Under the pieces are notes generated by a model. It ran no database searches. It saw only the letters and a list, made by a program, of their open reading frames with translations, and had not been told where the DNA came from. This document shows, piece after piece, positions 34,730 through 45,184 of a stretch of DNA of 64,000 nt. The DNA comes from Euborellia annulipes. Lineage: Eukaryota > Arthropoda > Insecta > Dermaptera > Anisolabididae. The translations under genes and the position numbers were made by a program. The stretch is taken from assembly GCA_023213315.1 (NCBI GenBank), contig JAKCPI010031631.1:1-64000 (forward strand), in the 5' to 3' direction. Numbering within the stretch: the first letter of the stretch is position 1; the number at the start of each line of letters is the position of its first letter.

Positions 34730-35440
34730 TTTCTTTTCTCGTCTAGTTTTTTTTTTTTTTTTTTTTTTTTTAATAAATAAATCAAGGACTTTTCATATAA
34801 AAAAAGATAATAATACTAATTACAAATTCTTAATTTAATTTTGGCAAGACGATTTATACAAAATAAATGATATTAATTTTTCTTTAAAGAGAGGAGGAAT
34901 TCGCAAATTTCCAAGACCACGCTTCGGTGATTTCAATGCCTAAGATAGAGAGTGAAAGAAAGAGATAGAGAGATGGATTCTTGAAAAAGTGTCGCGTGTT
35001 TTGGGATGTCCTGTGAACGGCCTTGGCTGGCGATAATACAATAAAAAAAAAAGTCACCAAATATCCTAGCTAAAGAACATTTGCATGTCTGACGACGATA
35101 ACACACTTGCTCGTTGATGGCCATCAGGTTTGCTTTTTGACAGAATCATTAACCAAATCCTGGAGATGGGTTTTCACATACAAATAAAATAAAAAGAAAA
35201 AAAAATTATAATAAAAGTTTCATAAAAGAAATATTTAATTGAATTTATTATATTCACTAACACATAATGTCTACTTTTATTCTTAAAGCATTTTATTTTC
35301 ACAATTACTTAGGCCTAATTTATTATTATTATTTGCAAAACTATTATCTGTTTTTTTACGCTAGTCGTGTTGCTTAACTAGTAGAAAATTGGAGCTTAGA
35401 TTCCAGTCCCAAATTTTTTCTGAAGTTAGAATAATTAACA
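34730..35440. other. No gene seen; AT-rich
   Basis: A T22 run and an AGAGAGTGAAAGAAAGAG stretch; no repeat copy or gene recognised. Confidence 0.5.
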
Positions 35441-35449
35441 TTTTATTTT

Positions 35450-35627
35450 TATTTAAGGTCTTTTTTGGACTGAAAAGATAACTCGTATTTAATAATATAT
35501 ATTTATTTGGGGTCCAGACATTTTTGGTATCCAAATGGCTTAAATAAAATCATCGACCAATGATCCGAACCCGCGACCCTAAGTATAGAAGGCCAGCAGG
35601 CTAACTACACCAAGCGAGGGCTCTTTT
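35450..35627 (-). mobile_element. SINE C, nearly complete
   Basis: Minus strand: tRNA-like head with a worn A box (CTTGGTGTAGTTAGCCTGC), GTCGCGGGTTCGGATCATTG, GATTTTATTTAAGCCATTTG, GGGGTCCAGAC block region and a worn tail. Confidence 0.7.
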
Positions 35628-35629
35628 AT

Positions 35630-36034
35630 TCCTCAATAATCCGAATTTTCACTAAAGATTTCTTCTTATCCTATTATCAAATAGGCTACTAGAGAGAGTG
35701 ACAAATGTCAATATTGATAACCTTAAAGGGATGTGCGCTCCGCGAGCTATTCGATGCCTATTTATTGAGTTACCAAGAGGTATAAATAAATGTGGCTGGA
35801 TCACATATATCGTATCAACATAGTGTTAAGTCTATAGGGCCTCAAAAAGACTATCAAAATAATTTACTGGATGAAAATACTTACTCAGAAACCTCGGGAT
35901 ATAGGCACTATATGCGACCTTGGAACGAGGTCAAGAGAACCCTGACAAATTGATTGTTGATATTAAGCAAGGACAATCACAGTTGAATCTCGGATAGGCG
36001 AGGAAAAAATTAGATGACGACAAAAGTTCCCACT
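35630..36034. other. No gene seen; a moderately GC block of unknown origin
   Basis: AATGTCAATATTGATAACCT at 35706-35725 also occurs at 11237-11256. 35730-36000 has balanced composition and may be a decayed transposon internal region; no frame is open. Confidence 0.4.
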
Positions 36035-36044
36035 GTGCCAGGGG

Positions 36045-36132
36045 ACTGCGCTCCTGGACCTTCGGCGAGCAAATGCATCAAATTTATTATCGCTCACTGT
36101 TTGGAAATTTTGCAATTGCTCGCCTTCGGCGT
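36045..36132 (-). repeat. Repeat family F, copy c
   Basis: GCGCTCCTGGACCTTCGGCG, ATCGCTCACTGTTTGGAAAT and GCTCGCCTTCGGCG match copy b at 29262-29440 in the same orientation. Confidence 0.5.
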
Positions 36133-36515
36133 CAAAAGCTTCGTGTCACGTCCCAGGTGGGAATAAAATTTCAACCTCCTAGACTCTTTTCGTTCTTGAG
36201 ATGTTTTGTTTACAGTCAGACAGACCATGTTGCGAAAACCAATTTTTGGATTCAGGGGACCTCAAAACAATATCAATCAAAATCTCCTCATCGAATTTTT
36301 GACATTAATCCAATACTATATTATATAATCTCTCTATATATATATATTGACCTATATACATAGGTATTATTTATTCTGGTCTAGCCAACTGCCATTGGGC
36401 TAAAATTTTTACAAAATATACATATATCAAAATAATATAAACAATACAATATTAATACAATAATAAAAATAAACTAAAACACTATGATAAGAAAGATATA
36501 CATAGGTAAGAGAAA
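36133..36515 (-). repeat. Family A copy 4, 5' part only, interrupted
   Basis: AAAAGCTTCGTGTCACGTCC, AAATTTCAACCTCCTAGAC, CAGACAGACCATGTTGCG and the 5' hairpin remnant are the first half of family A in minus orientation. About 130 nt of other sequence lies between the TA-rich loop and GGTAAGAGAAAGTA at 36505. Confidence 0.7.
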
Positions 36516-36568
36516 GTAGAGTCTTCAATGGCGAAAGTTCCACTAATGTTGAAAATGTCCACACTTAA

Positions 36569-36662
36569 ATACTAATATTTTTCTTTTTGTTTTGTTTCAG
36601 GTAAGCATCGCTCTCTAAATCCTATTCTGGGAAAATTCATTTTCGGATACACTTCTTGATAG
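36569..36662 (+). promoter_or_regulatory. Candidate recursive splice site 2 (with RS-exon to 36662)
   Basis: TTCTTTTTGTTTTGTTTCAG ends at 36600 and GTAAGCAT starts at 36601. A branch-point-like ACTAATA lies at 36571. AG|GTATTT at 36661-36668 could be the donor of a 62-nt RS-exon. The downstream stretch resembles that after site 3 (GATAC, then AGGTATTTAT). Confidence 0.6.
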
Positions 36663-38011
36663 GTATTTATTTTTCGACACATTTTTCTCTCTTTACTCAT
36701 TTATTCATATTTCATTTTTCACTTGATTTCATTTAAATATGAATACATTTACAATCTTTTGAGAGAAAGGGTTTTCCCACTACATATTCTATTTATCATG
36801 GGTTGGTTAGGATTGATCAGGGGACTGGAGGGAAAGAGAATTATGAATATATTAAATCACATGTTACGTGTTGAACGTCCTCCGGTTACCATCGGTATAT
36901 TAAGGCGGAATAGGACCGAAGTTGTTACGCATGTATTTCCCGATAAGATGGCGTAGTGTGTCATAAAAAGTATGCCCAAAAATTCAAGTAATTCAAAAAT
37001 TTGCCAAGAGATGTCAGAATGGTAGCTTATAATATTTAATGCATTTGGTTGATTTTCATTGATCTTTTAACAATAAATACTTTATAAATGTTATTATATA
37101 TTATGTATCTTTTATAAAAGCATAAAAATATATAAATATAGGCCAGGTATAGGCTAATACTATATCGTCTGTTAGTCTAGCCTGCCATCTATTGCAAGAA
37201 TGCTGAACTAATTTGACAGTTGATTTTTAAATAAATCATCTAAGCTTATTTTAAAAATTTCTTAATTAATATGTGATAATAATAATAACAATAAATTCAT
37301 TTTTAAATTTTAAAAAAATTAAAGATTATTGGGACAGATTGTTTTTTGTATTTGCTTGATAACAAAAAAATTAATTACGATAATTTTTTAATAAGTCATT
37401 AAAAAAATTATAGCTCGATGTCCCAATAATCTCTTATGAATTTAATTCATTAAAAAAAAAATCGCATTGAAAAATTCCTTATAATAGTCTAGTTTTTTTT
37501 AAGTAGAGGAGAAGGTCCAAATTTCGGCTAGGGTCCAAATTCTAGCTAGTACTGTAATCAGTGTAAGGAGATGCTGCAATGTAGCCGCGATAGTATGAAA
37601 CAACTTCTCAGGGAACGCCCATTGCATGGTTGAAGAAGCTGCGCAATTCAGTGACAGTTGTCTGAGTGGTGGTAATTTTTTCGATTTTCGACAATTGAAA
37701 ACTTTTACAGGTATGCATTTTTTAATTTACTGAATAGTCTAAAACTTTGAATATATTATTCTCCATAAATAGTTGGGTTAAAGATACCCTAAGGTACCAT
37801 AATCGATATAATTCCAAGCTCTCAACCGACTGTAGAATTTTTTATTAACCTCAAACCGACGCCATAGTGAAGGTCTAAATTCGGGCTACTAGGAAAAAAA
37901 CAAACAAAGGACGTAAAGCCGTAAGGTCTTGACTCATTACTGGCAACCCATACAAAGAGGCACTTGCTCATTATATATACAATTATCTGAATATAATAAA
38001 TACATCTTGAG

Positions 38012-38953
38012 CAAGGGCGGATACAAGGGGGGGGGGGTAAAGGGGGTAATTACCCCCCCCCCGAAATTTGAAAAAATACTTTTTTTCTAAAAAAAATGTA
38101 TTTTTAATGTAAAATTTTAAAAATTAATACTTAAAAATCTGGTGTGACTGGCGCACAGCACACAACTTTCTCTTACCTTCGGTAATCGAAAGTTGTGTTC
38201 TGTGCTTGTCACACCAGATTTTTCGTGTCGACACGCATTTAGTTCCCGGCAGTAGGGAATATTTGAATTCAGATGTAAAATTTATAAGTATGGGAAAATA
38301 TTTATATTTTGTTACCATGGCAACCATTTCTCCTATCTTTCCTATGAAGCACAAGAGTAAAGTGTGCTTCAAACAATTTTGAGGGCAAAACGAGAATATA
38401 CATTTGAAAGAGCATCTAAAAATTAATTGATTTTTGAATTTTAATCAAAATCGTTAGAGCGAATTTTGAGAAAATCGAAAAAAACTGAAAAAGTACATCA
38501 GTAAAGTACTAGTACTCTTTGGCCGATTTTGATTAAAAGCTTATTTTTCCGGTCCCGGGGGGTGTTTAACTTAAATATAAAATTTCAACCTCGTAGCTCA
38601 ATTCCTTCATGCTTAAAATTGAACACACACACACACACAGACACACAGACACACAGACAGACAGACCATGCCGCGAAAACCACTTTTTTTGGATTCAGAG
38701 GACCTCAAAACGTGAAGATCCATCAAAATCTCGACATCGAATTTTTGACATGAATCCAATACTTTCTCTCTATATATATATTACATGTATACATAGGTAA
38801 GAGAAAGTAAAAATTTGATTTGTATTTATATTCTGGCAAACAAGTATAGAATGGGCCTTTAAATTACCGAAATTAAGAAAAGATTATGTGTTGTGCGACT
38901 AGTCACACCAGATTACCCCCCTCCCCCGAGAAACACCTCTGGGTCCGCCTTTG
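38012..38953. mobile_element. hAT MITE nested in the Tc1/mariner MITE, 8-bp TSD
   Basis: Ends CAAGGGCGGATACAAGG and (reverse complement) CAAAGGCGGACCCAGAGG, with identical octamers ATCTTGAG at 38004-38011 and 38954-38961. G and C runs lie within. A family A copy fills the middle; its right subterminal region also has the GACTAGTCACACCAGATTAC motif resembling the family A end. Confidence 0.92.
38133..38814 (-). repeat. Family A copy 5, full-length
   Basis: Nearly the exact reverse complement of 3612-4301: terminal hairpin 38135-38225, body, CA/CAGA microsatellite (38622-38666) and 5' hairpin to 38814. High similarity suggests recent activity or conversion between the two. Confidence 0.88.
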
Positions 38954-39263
38954 ATCTTGAGTTTAATATTTGTACATATTTTATTGTTTTATTCTAGTTT
39001 ATTTTGGCCTAGCCCAAATTTAGACCACATCTCAAAAATTTGTGATTTTGAATTTTTTTTTAAGTGATAAAAAAAAAATTAAATTAAAGGTATTTTAAAG
39101 CTTTTTAAATAGTTTATCGAAAGAAAACCTTTGAATGTACAATTTTATCATGGTTAGAGTTAATAATATTCATTCTAACAAAAGTTATAACACAAAAAAG
39201 TAAACAGTAGCCGAAATTTGGACCTTCTCCTCTACGTTTAGACGTCGCTCCTGAACCCCTTAA

Positions 39264-40015
39264 ATCTATTTTTTATTTTTCACTAAAATGAACTTTTTTA
39301 TTATAAAGCGAGAGGGTCTCTTGGCCGATTGATTGATTACATGACAGGTCATGAGTCGCATTTTGTCTTCTATTTATTTCTTGGTTTATCCATAGTGAAT
39401 TTATCCTAAAGTGAGTAATATTTTGACTCACCTCACATCATTTGCCAACTCAACCTCTTTGAGCCTTTTATTAAAGGTAATTAATACGTTTTTTATTACA
39501 GAAAAATGATAAGAAAATGCGATTTTTTTATTATTAAAACCTTTCTTAAATGAATAATATAGTTCTGGGGAAAGTTTTGCTATGTCGTCGCTTATTCATT
39601 TTTTTATCTTATTTTTACGCTAGTATTATTTTTTAGCAGAGAATAAAGAAGTAAAAAAAAAAAAAAAAACAATGCATTGAAATAATAAAAGAATCATTTT
39701 CCTTATTTATATGATATAATATGAATCTGCGCTATTGAAATCTCTCAGGTTAATTAATGGTAAAAAAGACATTTAACATAACAATACCTTGGAATAATAC
39801 ATATAATAAACATATAAACGCTATTCAGATGAAAATTAGAAACAAAAGCGTTTATCATAGATAAATAATTAAATTTTTGGAAAATAAATTCTCAGATAGA
39901 TATATGAAAATCTTTAGTAAACGGGATTGAAATAATTTAGGAAAATATATTTTGGACATAGCCGAGTTTCTTCTAATTATTTAATCTTACTGGCTGAGAA
40001 ATAATAAGTAAAAAC
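39264..40015. other. No gene seen; AT-rich
   Basis: Includes an A16 run at 39654; nothing else identified. Confidence 0.5.
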
Positions 40016-40019
40016 TAAT

Positions 40020-40125
40020 ATATATTTCAACGGTTATCGTCAAAGTCTTAAATGGCCTAAGTTGCCGAAAAGACTGTGTGAATGTGGAGTGTGAGTGAGA
40101 AAAAAGTGTGAATGTTTTTTTAAAT
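40020..40125 (+). repeat. SINE C tail
   Basis: ATTTCAACGGTTATCGTC, AGTCTTAAATGGCCTAAG, TTGCCGAAAAGACTGTGTG then GTGTGAGTGAG: the 3' end of SINE C including its GT-rich terminus, as at 52620-52690. Confidence 0.7.
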
Positions 40126-40331
40126 AAAATAAAAAAAATAAGTAAAAACGTTGTCTGTTTTTTAAGCCAAGTAGGAGAGTCCTCTAAATTTGTATCTCAA
40201 ATCACTTTAGCTTTTTCCGGAATTTTTGGTTGCAGTTTTATTTAATTAAATAAATTCATTAGAAATTTTCTTGATAGATATATTTTTTAATGACTAATTT
40301 AAAAATTATGATAATTAATTTTTATTTAGAA

Positions 40332-40507
40332 CAGGGGTCGGCAATCTTATGTCCGCGAGAGAATTTCGTTCAAATATTTACGTTCTACAAACTAGTAATA
40401 ATTGTACAATTTATATAAAATGTCGAACCTTGGTAATGTAACGAACTTATATAAAATTTATTTCAGAAATATGCTCGACTATTAAAAAAAGAGGTTGCCG
40501 ACTCCTG
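40332..40507. mobile_element. hAT MITE, 176 bp, 8-bp TSD with one mismatch
   Basis: Ends CAGGGGTCGGCAATC and (reverse complement) CAGGAGTCGGCAACC; octamers ATTTAGAA (40324-40331) and ATCTAGAA (40508-40515). Confidence 0.82.
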
Positions 40508-40630
40508 ATCTAGAAAACTCAAAAAATAATTCTATTTGGGGAAATTTTTTTCCCCCTAAAGTTTTTTTTTTCCCATTCCTTATTTATCAAAAATTAATTA
40601 ACCCATAAATAAAGAAATAAAAATAAATCG

Positions 40631-40924
40631 AAGTGACACAACTCAAAAATCAACAATTCCAGCAAAAGAGAATTTTTTATTTATTTATTTATTCTCTCTG
40701 CATTGCTAATATATTTGTTTCCAGGCACATTTATCCATTTCGGGACAGCATTTTAATCTCATAGACTACATTTGAATTGCATACTTTACCCTTTGAATAA
40801 TTTGTATTCCATATAGCGGAAACTAAGAGACTTTAACATGTGTGGGATCTATTGGTCCATGGAACTTTTTAGCCTCATTTTCACACTATAACTCAAAAAC
40901 ACAAATTTTTGAGTTGTGTCACTT
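40631..40924. mobile_element. MITE, 294 bp, perfect 20-bp inverted ends
   Basis: AAGTGACACAACTCAAAAAT at 40631-40650 is repeated exactly in reverse complement at 40905-40924. No convincing TSD; superfamily unknown. Confidence 0.8.
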
Positions 40925-40929
40925 TTATT

Positions 40930-41990
40930 GCAAGACGTCAACAGTTCAAAACAAGCTTTCCAATTGGCACGAACGTCATTTTTTTTTGCAAACATTTTTA
41001 GCTCCTACATTAAGTTTATAATTCAATGGCAAAACGTTGAAGTCCAAAAAAATTGCTTCAACGGCCACCTTAGAGATTACTTTTTCTCTCTTCTGGGAGG
41101 AGGGGACTGACTTCCTAACCCCTCCCCCTCCCCCATTAACCCCCCCAGGGGGGATAAGGGGGGGGGGCCCCCAAAAAAAGTGCTCCACTGTTATGACTTA
41201 TTTCATCCGAAAATAATTTAAATCGAGAATAAATTATGTTTTACGAATTAGATTTTTTCTTTTTTTATTTTATTTTTTTTTTTTTTATTTATTTTATGTA
41301 TTTTTACTTTCTCGTTTTTAATTTTATTCAAAGATTCGCCCTTTTAAAACAATATTTATTCAACGACTTTTTGTGTCTCTTCTCTAGTTCCTTCATCAAA
41401 GTTAGTAAAATTCTTTGTTTGTCAATGAAATAATATCCTAAACACTTAATAAATTTGTGTTGTTAGTTAACAATTAACTACATTTTTAACCTCTATACAA
41501 AATAGAAAACTGAGGTCAATTTTCTAACTAAAAGAAAGCTCTTTAGTAAAAAAATAGCATAATATTTTGAATAGGTTGATTTAAGACAGATTTCGTCTCT
41601 GAAATTATTTTTTTTTATTTTGTAACTAATGATAATAAAACTTACATTTAATTCAATTTGGTCCTTTCTAAGGAAGCGTTTCTAGTTTCCTTCTATCATT
41701 TTTTTTATACATATATTATTAAATTGCGCGTCAGCTGATGACTTGGACTTTTTCAAGTGCAGCAGATTCTCTGCTCTCCGAGGAATGACATAATGATGAT
41801 TCGCAAACAGACTGACTGACACCCTTTCGTTAGTTATAATAATTTCCTCCAGGACCCGGGGAAACTCGAGACCGTGGGGACGTAGAACAGGCTCAGCTCT
41901 GACACCTGAGAAGTTCTGGGATTCCCATTCCCTTTCTCTCTCTTTTATTTCCTAAGCCCAGACTTTTTTTCCTTCTCTATAATCTCGGAC
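40930..41990. other. No gene seen; hAT end near 41189 and a GC-richer island
   Basis: 41105-41189 is C/G homopolymer rich and ends AAGTGCTCCACTG, resembling a hAT MITE end without its partner. 41725-41960 is GC-richer and unique here (CCAGGACCCGGGGAAACTCG); possible regulatory DNA, unproved. Confidence 0.4.
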
Positions 41991-42029
41991 AGGTATTTGG
42001 CCTATAACAAATTTTAATCTATCTCCTAC

Positions 42030-42240
42030 ATACATGTATGTAATATATAAAGGAAGTATTGTGATCTCATCATAAGTTCAATATAGAGACTTTCATTTAA
42101 ATGCGTTTTGAGGCTCCCTGGAAAAAGTCGGTGGGTTTGCCTGACAGTTTGTTTGGGAAAAAAAATATCTCAAGAACTAATAAACGTACAAGGCTCAAAT
42201 TTTAAGTGGGACGACGGTTTTAAATATAAGTACAGTCTAT
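42030..42240 (+). repeat. Diverged family A 5' part
   Basis: TATAAAGGAAGTATTGTGAT, GCGTTTTGAGGCTCCCTGG, GGGTTTGCCTGACAGTTTG, AAATATCTCAAGAACTAATA and AGGCTCAAATTTTAAGT follow family A order at lower identity. Confidence 0.5.
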
Positions 42241-42799
42241 GCTACAAGTGCCTCATGTGCTCAGTAGAGTTTAGTCAAACAAACCAATATTTTAAAAATA
42301 AATCAATTGAAAGGGAAAACTTTTAAGACAACACGACGGATAAGCATTTTGGTTGCCTAAGCTCAAGGCTCCACTCTCGAGCACATCAGGAACTTGTGGC
42401 GCCGCCTATACTTTACATATGAAGGGGTCTGGTATAGAGCTAACCCTCAATTATGACAAACCCGACTTTTCAGCACCATCAATTGTGCAAAAGTCTGTAC
42501 TATTTGTACAATTTGTTTCTCAGCCTGGTATTGCCATTAGAGTGCTCTGACAGTGTAGCAAACAAACAAAATTCCTATTGGTTTCTGTTTGTTTACAAAG
42601 TTTAAAATTGAAATATTTCAGAACTCTATATTTGTGGGTTAGCACTATATTCGCCCGACCCCAGGTACGAGAAGCTCTCTCTCTGAGCCCTGGTTCAATC
42701 GTAGAGGTAGCCACTTTTTGAGAAAATCAAAAAAAAAAAATAAATAAATAAATAAAAAATAAAAAAGTACATAGGTTAAAGCGTATTTATTAAAAATTT

Positions 42800-42945
42800 T
42801 TAACTCTTGGCTTCTTATAAACTAAATACATCGTGAGTCGTCACAAAAAATTTGGTGTAACAGCACAGAATGCAACTTTCGATTGTCGAAGGAAGAGAAA
42901 GTTGTATGATGTGTGACTAGTTTTTTTTTTTTTTTTTTTTTTTTT
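42800..42945 (+). repeat. Diverged family A 3' part
   Basis: AACTAAATACATCGTGAGTC, AAAATTTGGTGTAACAGCAC, AACTTTCGATTGTCGAAGG and AAAGTTGTATGATGTGTGAC match the terminal hairpin; a T26 run follows. Confidence 0.6.
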
Positions 42946-42949
42946 TTGT

Positions 42950-45180
42950 TATATTTTGTTCTCTCAGAATAGAAGAGGTCAAAGTTTTGGTTAAGAAGCT
43001 ATAACTGTGGTATAATGATGGTTGGGAACCAGCCTTGCACGTGGTTTCAGTGAAATTACTAGACAAAAATCTGCTCTAATTGGATTTAACACATGGCGGA
43101 ACGAACACCGTAGAAAGTGGAGTGACGCAATCAACTTCGCCGGTTGAAATGCTCGAATTTCACCTTAGGCCCAAAGCGCATGCGCGCTACCCAAACAAAG
43201 ATGCGTAGAATTTTTGGGGAAAGTTGGTGTAACCAAGAGTGACACTTTCGCACTCATCCTCAGTGTACTGAGGCGGGAATCGCGTGCAGAGAGAGAACAT
43301 GTTATTAAAATACCTGCTTAATTAATAAAGTCATAGTGTAGTAGCCGGCAATTATGAACTTCAGAAGAACGTTTAATTTAAGAAATAATTTATTTGGGCT
43401 TTTCTTTTTTTTCGAATACTAAGCTCTATAGTGGAGAAAATTAGTGGATTCCAATTCATCCTTAAGGTGCGCATCTCGGGGTGCTAATTTTGGGAGATTC
43501 CAGCGGCCACAATTTTGAAGCTATCCACCTCAATTTTTTTTTAAATTAAAGCTATATTTAAAATATCTACAACTTATAGAAGCCCTTTTTTTGATTTTCG
43601 AAAAAATAAAATTTTATTTTTAGATTAATCGGATTAAATAAAATTTATTTTAAAAAAATTCGCTCTATATCTTGTAGATAATTAAATTAGTAATCATTGT
43701 GTTGAAAAATAATTAATTTTCTACCCTTAATTAATTAGCTAGAATCTTTCAAATGAAATGGAATAAATCCCTTGTTTTCCTATGGGAAAAACAAACGCCA
43801 TCTCTTGCCGCCTCGAGTAACTCGGTAGTGAATTGTCTTCTAACGGCTTTTCGAGACGCGCACCTTTTGTATTTGTATTAACCGATAAGCGTATACAATT
43901 CTTGAAATAAAAAATCCTAGACTCGTTGTCCAGTCTTCCTTGTGTCCTTCCTATTTAAACAAACGTATTTTTTTTTTATTTATTCACTTTTTTTAATAGA
44001 TCATTTTGATTTAGAAAAATAGATATTTAAGACCTTGATGTTTTTTTAATTCATGTCAAGAGTTTTTATTAAATTCCAATGTCAATAAACAAATTCCCTC
44101 TACTACTTACTGTATTATCGATTGGATTTCAATTTTTTAATATCAACTTTACATTTACATTTAAATTTGCATTGACGAAATTTTTGACTAAAAAAAAAAA
44201 AAAAAAAAATTGTACATTTAACAAAAATTAGGACATCTCCTTGAGTTAAAACAATCAAAAATTAATCGTACTCATTTAAATAAAACGTTAAAAAAAAGTT
44301 TCCATATTATCAATAAAATTTAGTTTTTTACTTAACTATTTTACCAATTTTAAATTAAATTAATCTATAATTTTCTTTCATTTTGTATTATATATTAAGG
44401 ATCAGCTGTTCACAATGCTGAGGAAAAGCTAAAATCAATTTAGAAAGAAATTGAATCTAATATTTACGACATTGAACTGGATAGATTGAAATCATATTTA
44501 ATAGATTAAACCAAGGGGATGTTAGATCTGAAATTTTATTTGAAAATAAAGACAGGGGTAAAAAAAAATTGAAAAAACTTTTTCTTAATCTCTATTATTA
44601 TTAATATCTTAATAATATTTTTAATAATCTTACAATTAATATAAAGATATTTAAAAAAAAGTAATTATTATAGCCTACTACTTGATTTTTTTGTCATTTT
44701 GTCACCAATTGTCGTAAAGAACGTAAACAACTGATCGAAAACTTTTTTTAATAATAGACCAAACACACCAGATTTTTTTTGTAATTGAGACGTCACTCAT
44801 ATTTATTTATTATAATTGAAAGCCATAATATTTTTAATAAATCAGAAAGTAGACTAACTGCTAGAGATTGACGGGAACAGCAACTTTGGGGGGTTACATC
44901 TTTATTAGAGACATCGCTATGGTTAAATAAACCCTAGGAGCACACTGAGAGGCGATGTCCTGTGTGAGTCTTTTATCCACTATCGACACGTTTCTGTACC
45001 AGTTCCCAAATCTCACTTAAGCCACGATTAGCACTCTGTGTTATGTTTCATTTCGCTGCGATTCGCACAATCCCAGAATCTGTGCTGCATTGCCTAGGCC
45101 GTCTGCGTCTCCATGAGCGCCAGGCTTATTGGTTGCCTAAGTATTTCTTTGCAGGCAATAATAATATTTGTCTAATTTTT
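42950..45180. other. No gene seen; GC-richer unique island at 43030-43280
   Basis: The island contains GCGCATGCGC (43178-43187), the palindromic core bound by NRF-1/Ewg-type factors, and AACATGGCGGAAC-like sequence near 43091. It may be a regulatory element, but a promoter cannot be asserted. 43280-45180 is AT-rich and featureless. Confidence 0.35.
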
Positions 45181-45184
45181 TTTT

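Larger units (their letters stand above)
37506..39232. mobile_element. Tc1/mariner-type MITE nested in the piggyBac-like copy, TA TSD
   Basis: Ends GAGGAGAAGGTCCAAATTTC and its mirror GAAATTTGGACCTTCTCCTC; TA at 37504-37505 and 39233-39234. The uninterrupted paralogue at about 45590 shows the empty site (one TA in AAGTACGTTTAG), proving the borders. Contains the hAT element 38012-38953. Subterminal motif copies GGTCCAAATT and GGTCTAAATT occur inside each end. Confidence 0.93.
36904..39259. mobile_element. piggyBac-like MITE copy 1 (TTAA target), split by a nested insertion
   Basis: Flanked by TTAA at 36900-36903 and 39260-39263. Left end GGCGGAATAGGACCGAAG; right end (reverse complement) GGGGTTCAGGAGCGACG. 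The 627 bp outside the insertion 37506-39232 align throughout with the copy at 45566-46200 in opposite orientation. An internal inverted pair, AGATTATTGGGACA at 37324 and TGTCCCAATAATCT at 37420, is in both copies. No transposase frame; superfamily inferred from TTAA only. Confidence 0.85.

Noticed and set aside
36865..36900. 5S-derived SINE fragment (GTTGAACGTCC, CCATCGGTATAT)
   Set aside because: About 35 bases of similarity just before the piggyBac-like MITE, with no continuation on its far side; too short to call.
37680..37710. Recursive splice site at TTTTACAG|GTATGC
   Set aside because: Weak tract, and it lies inside the Tc1/mariner MITE.
4060..38372. Conserved protein from similar open frames at 4060-4359 (+) and 38124-38372 (-)
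   Set aside because: Both lie in near-identical family A copies and run across the terminal hairpin; other copies have frames broken, so similarity reflects the DNA repeat, not coding.
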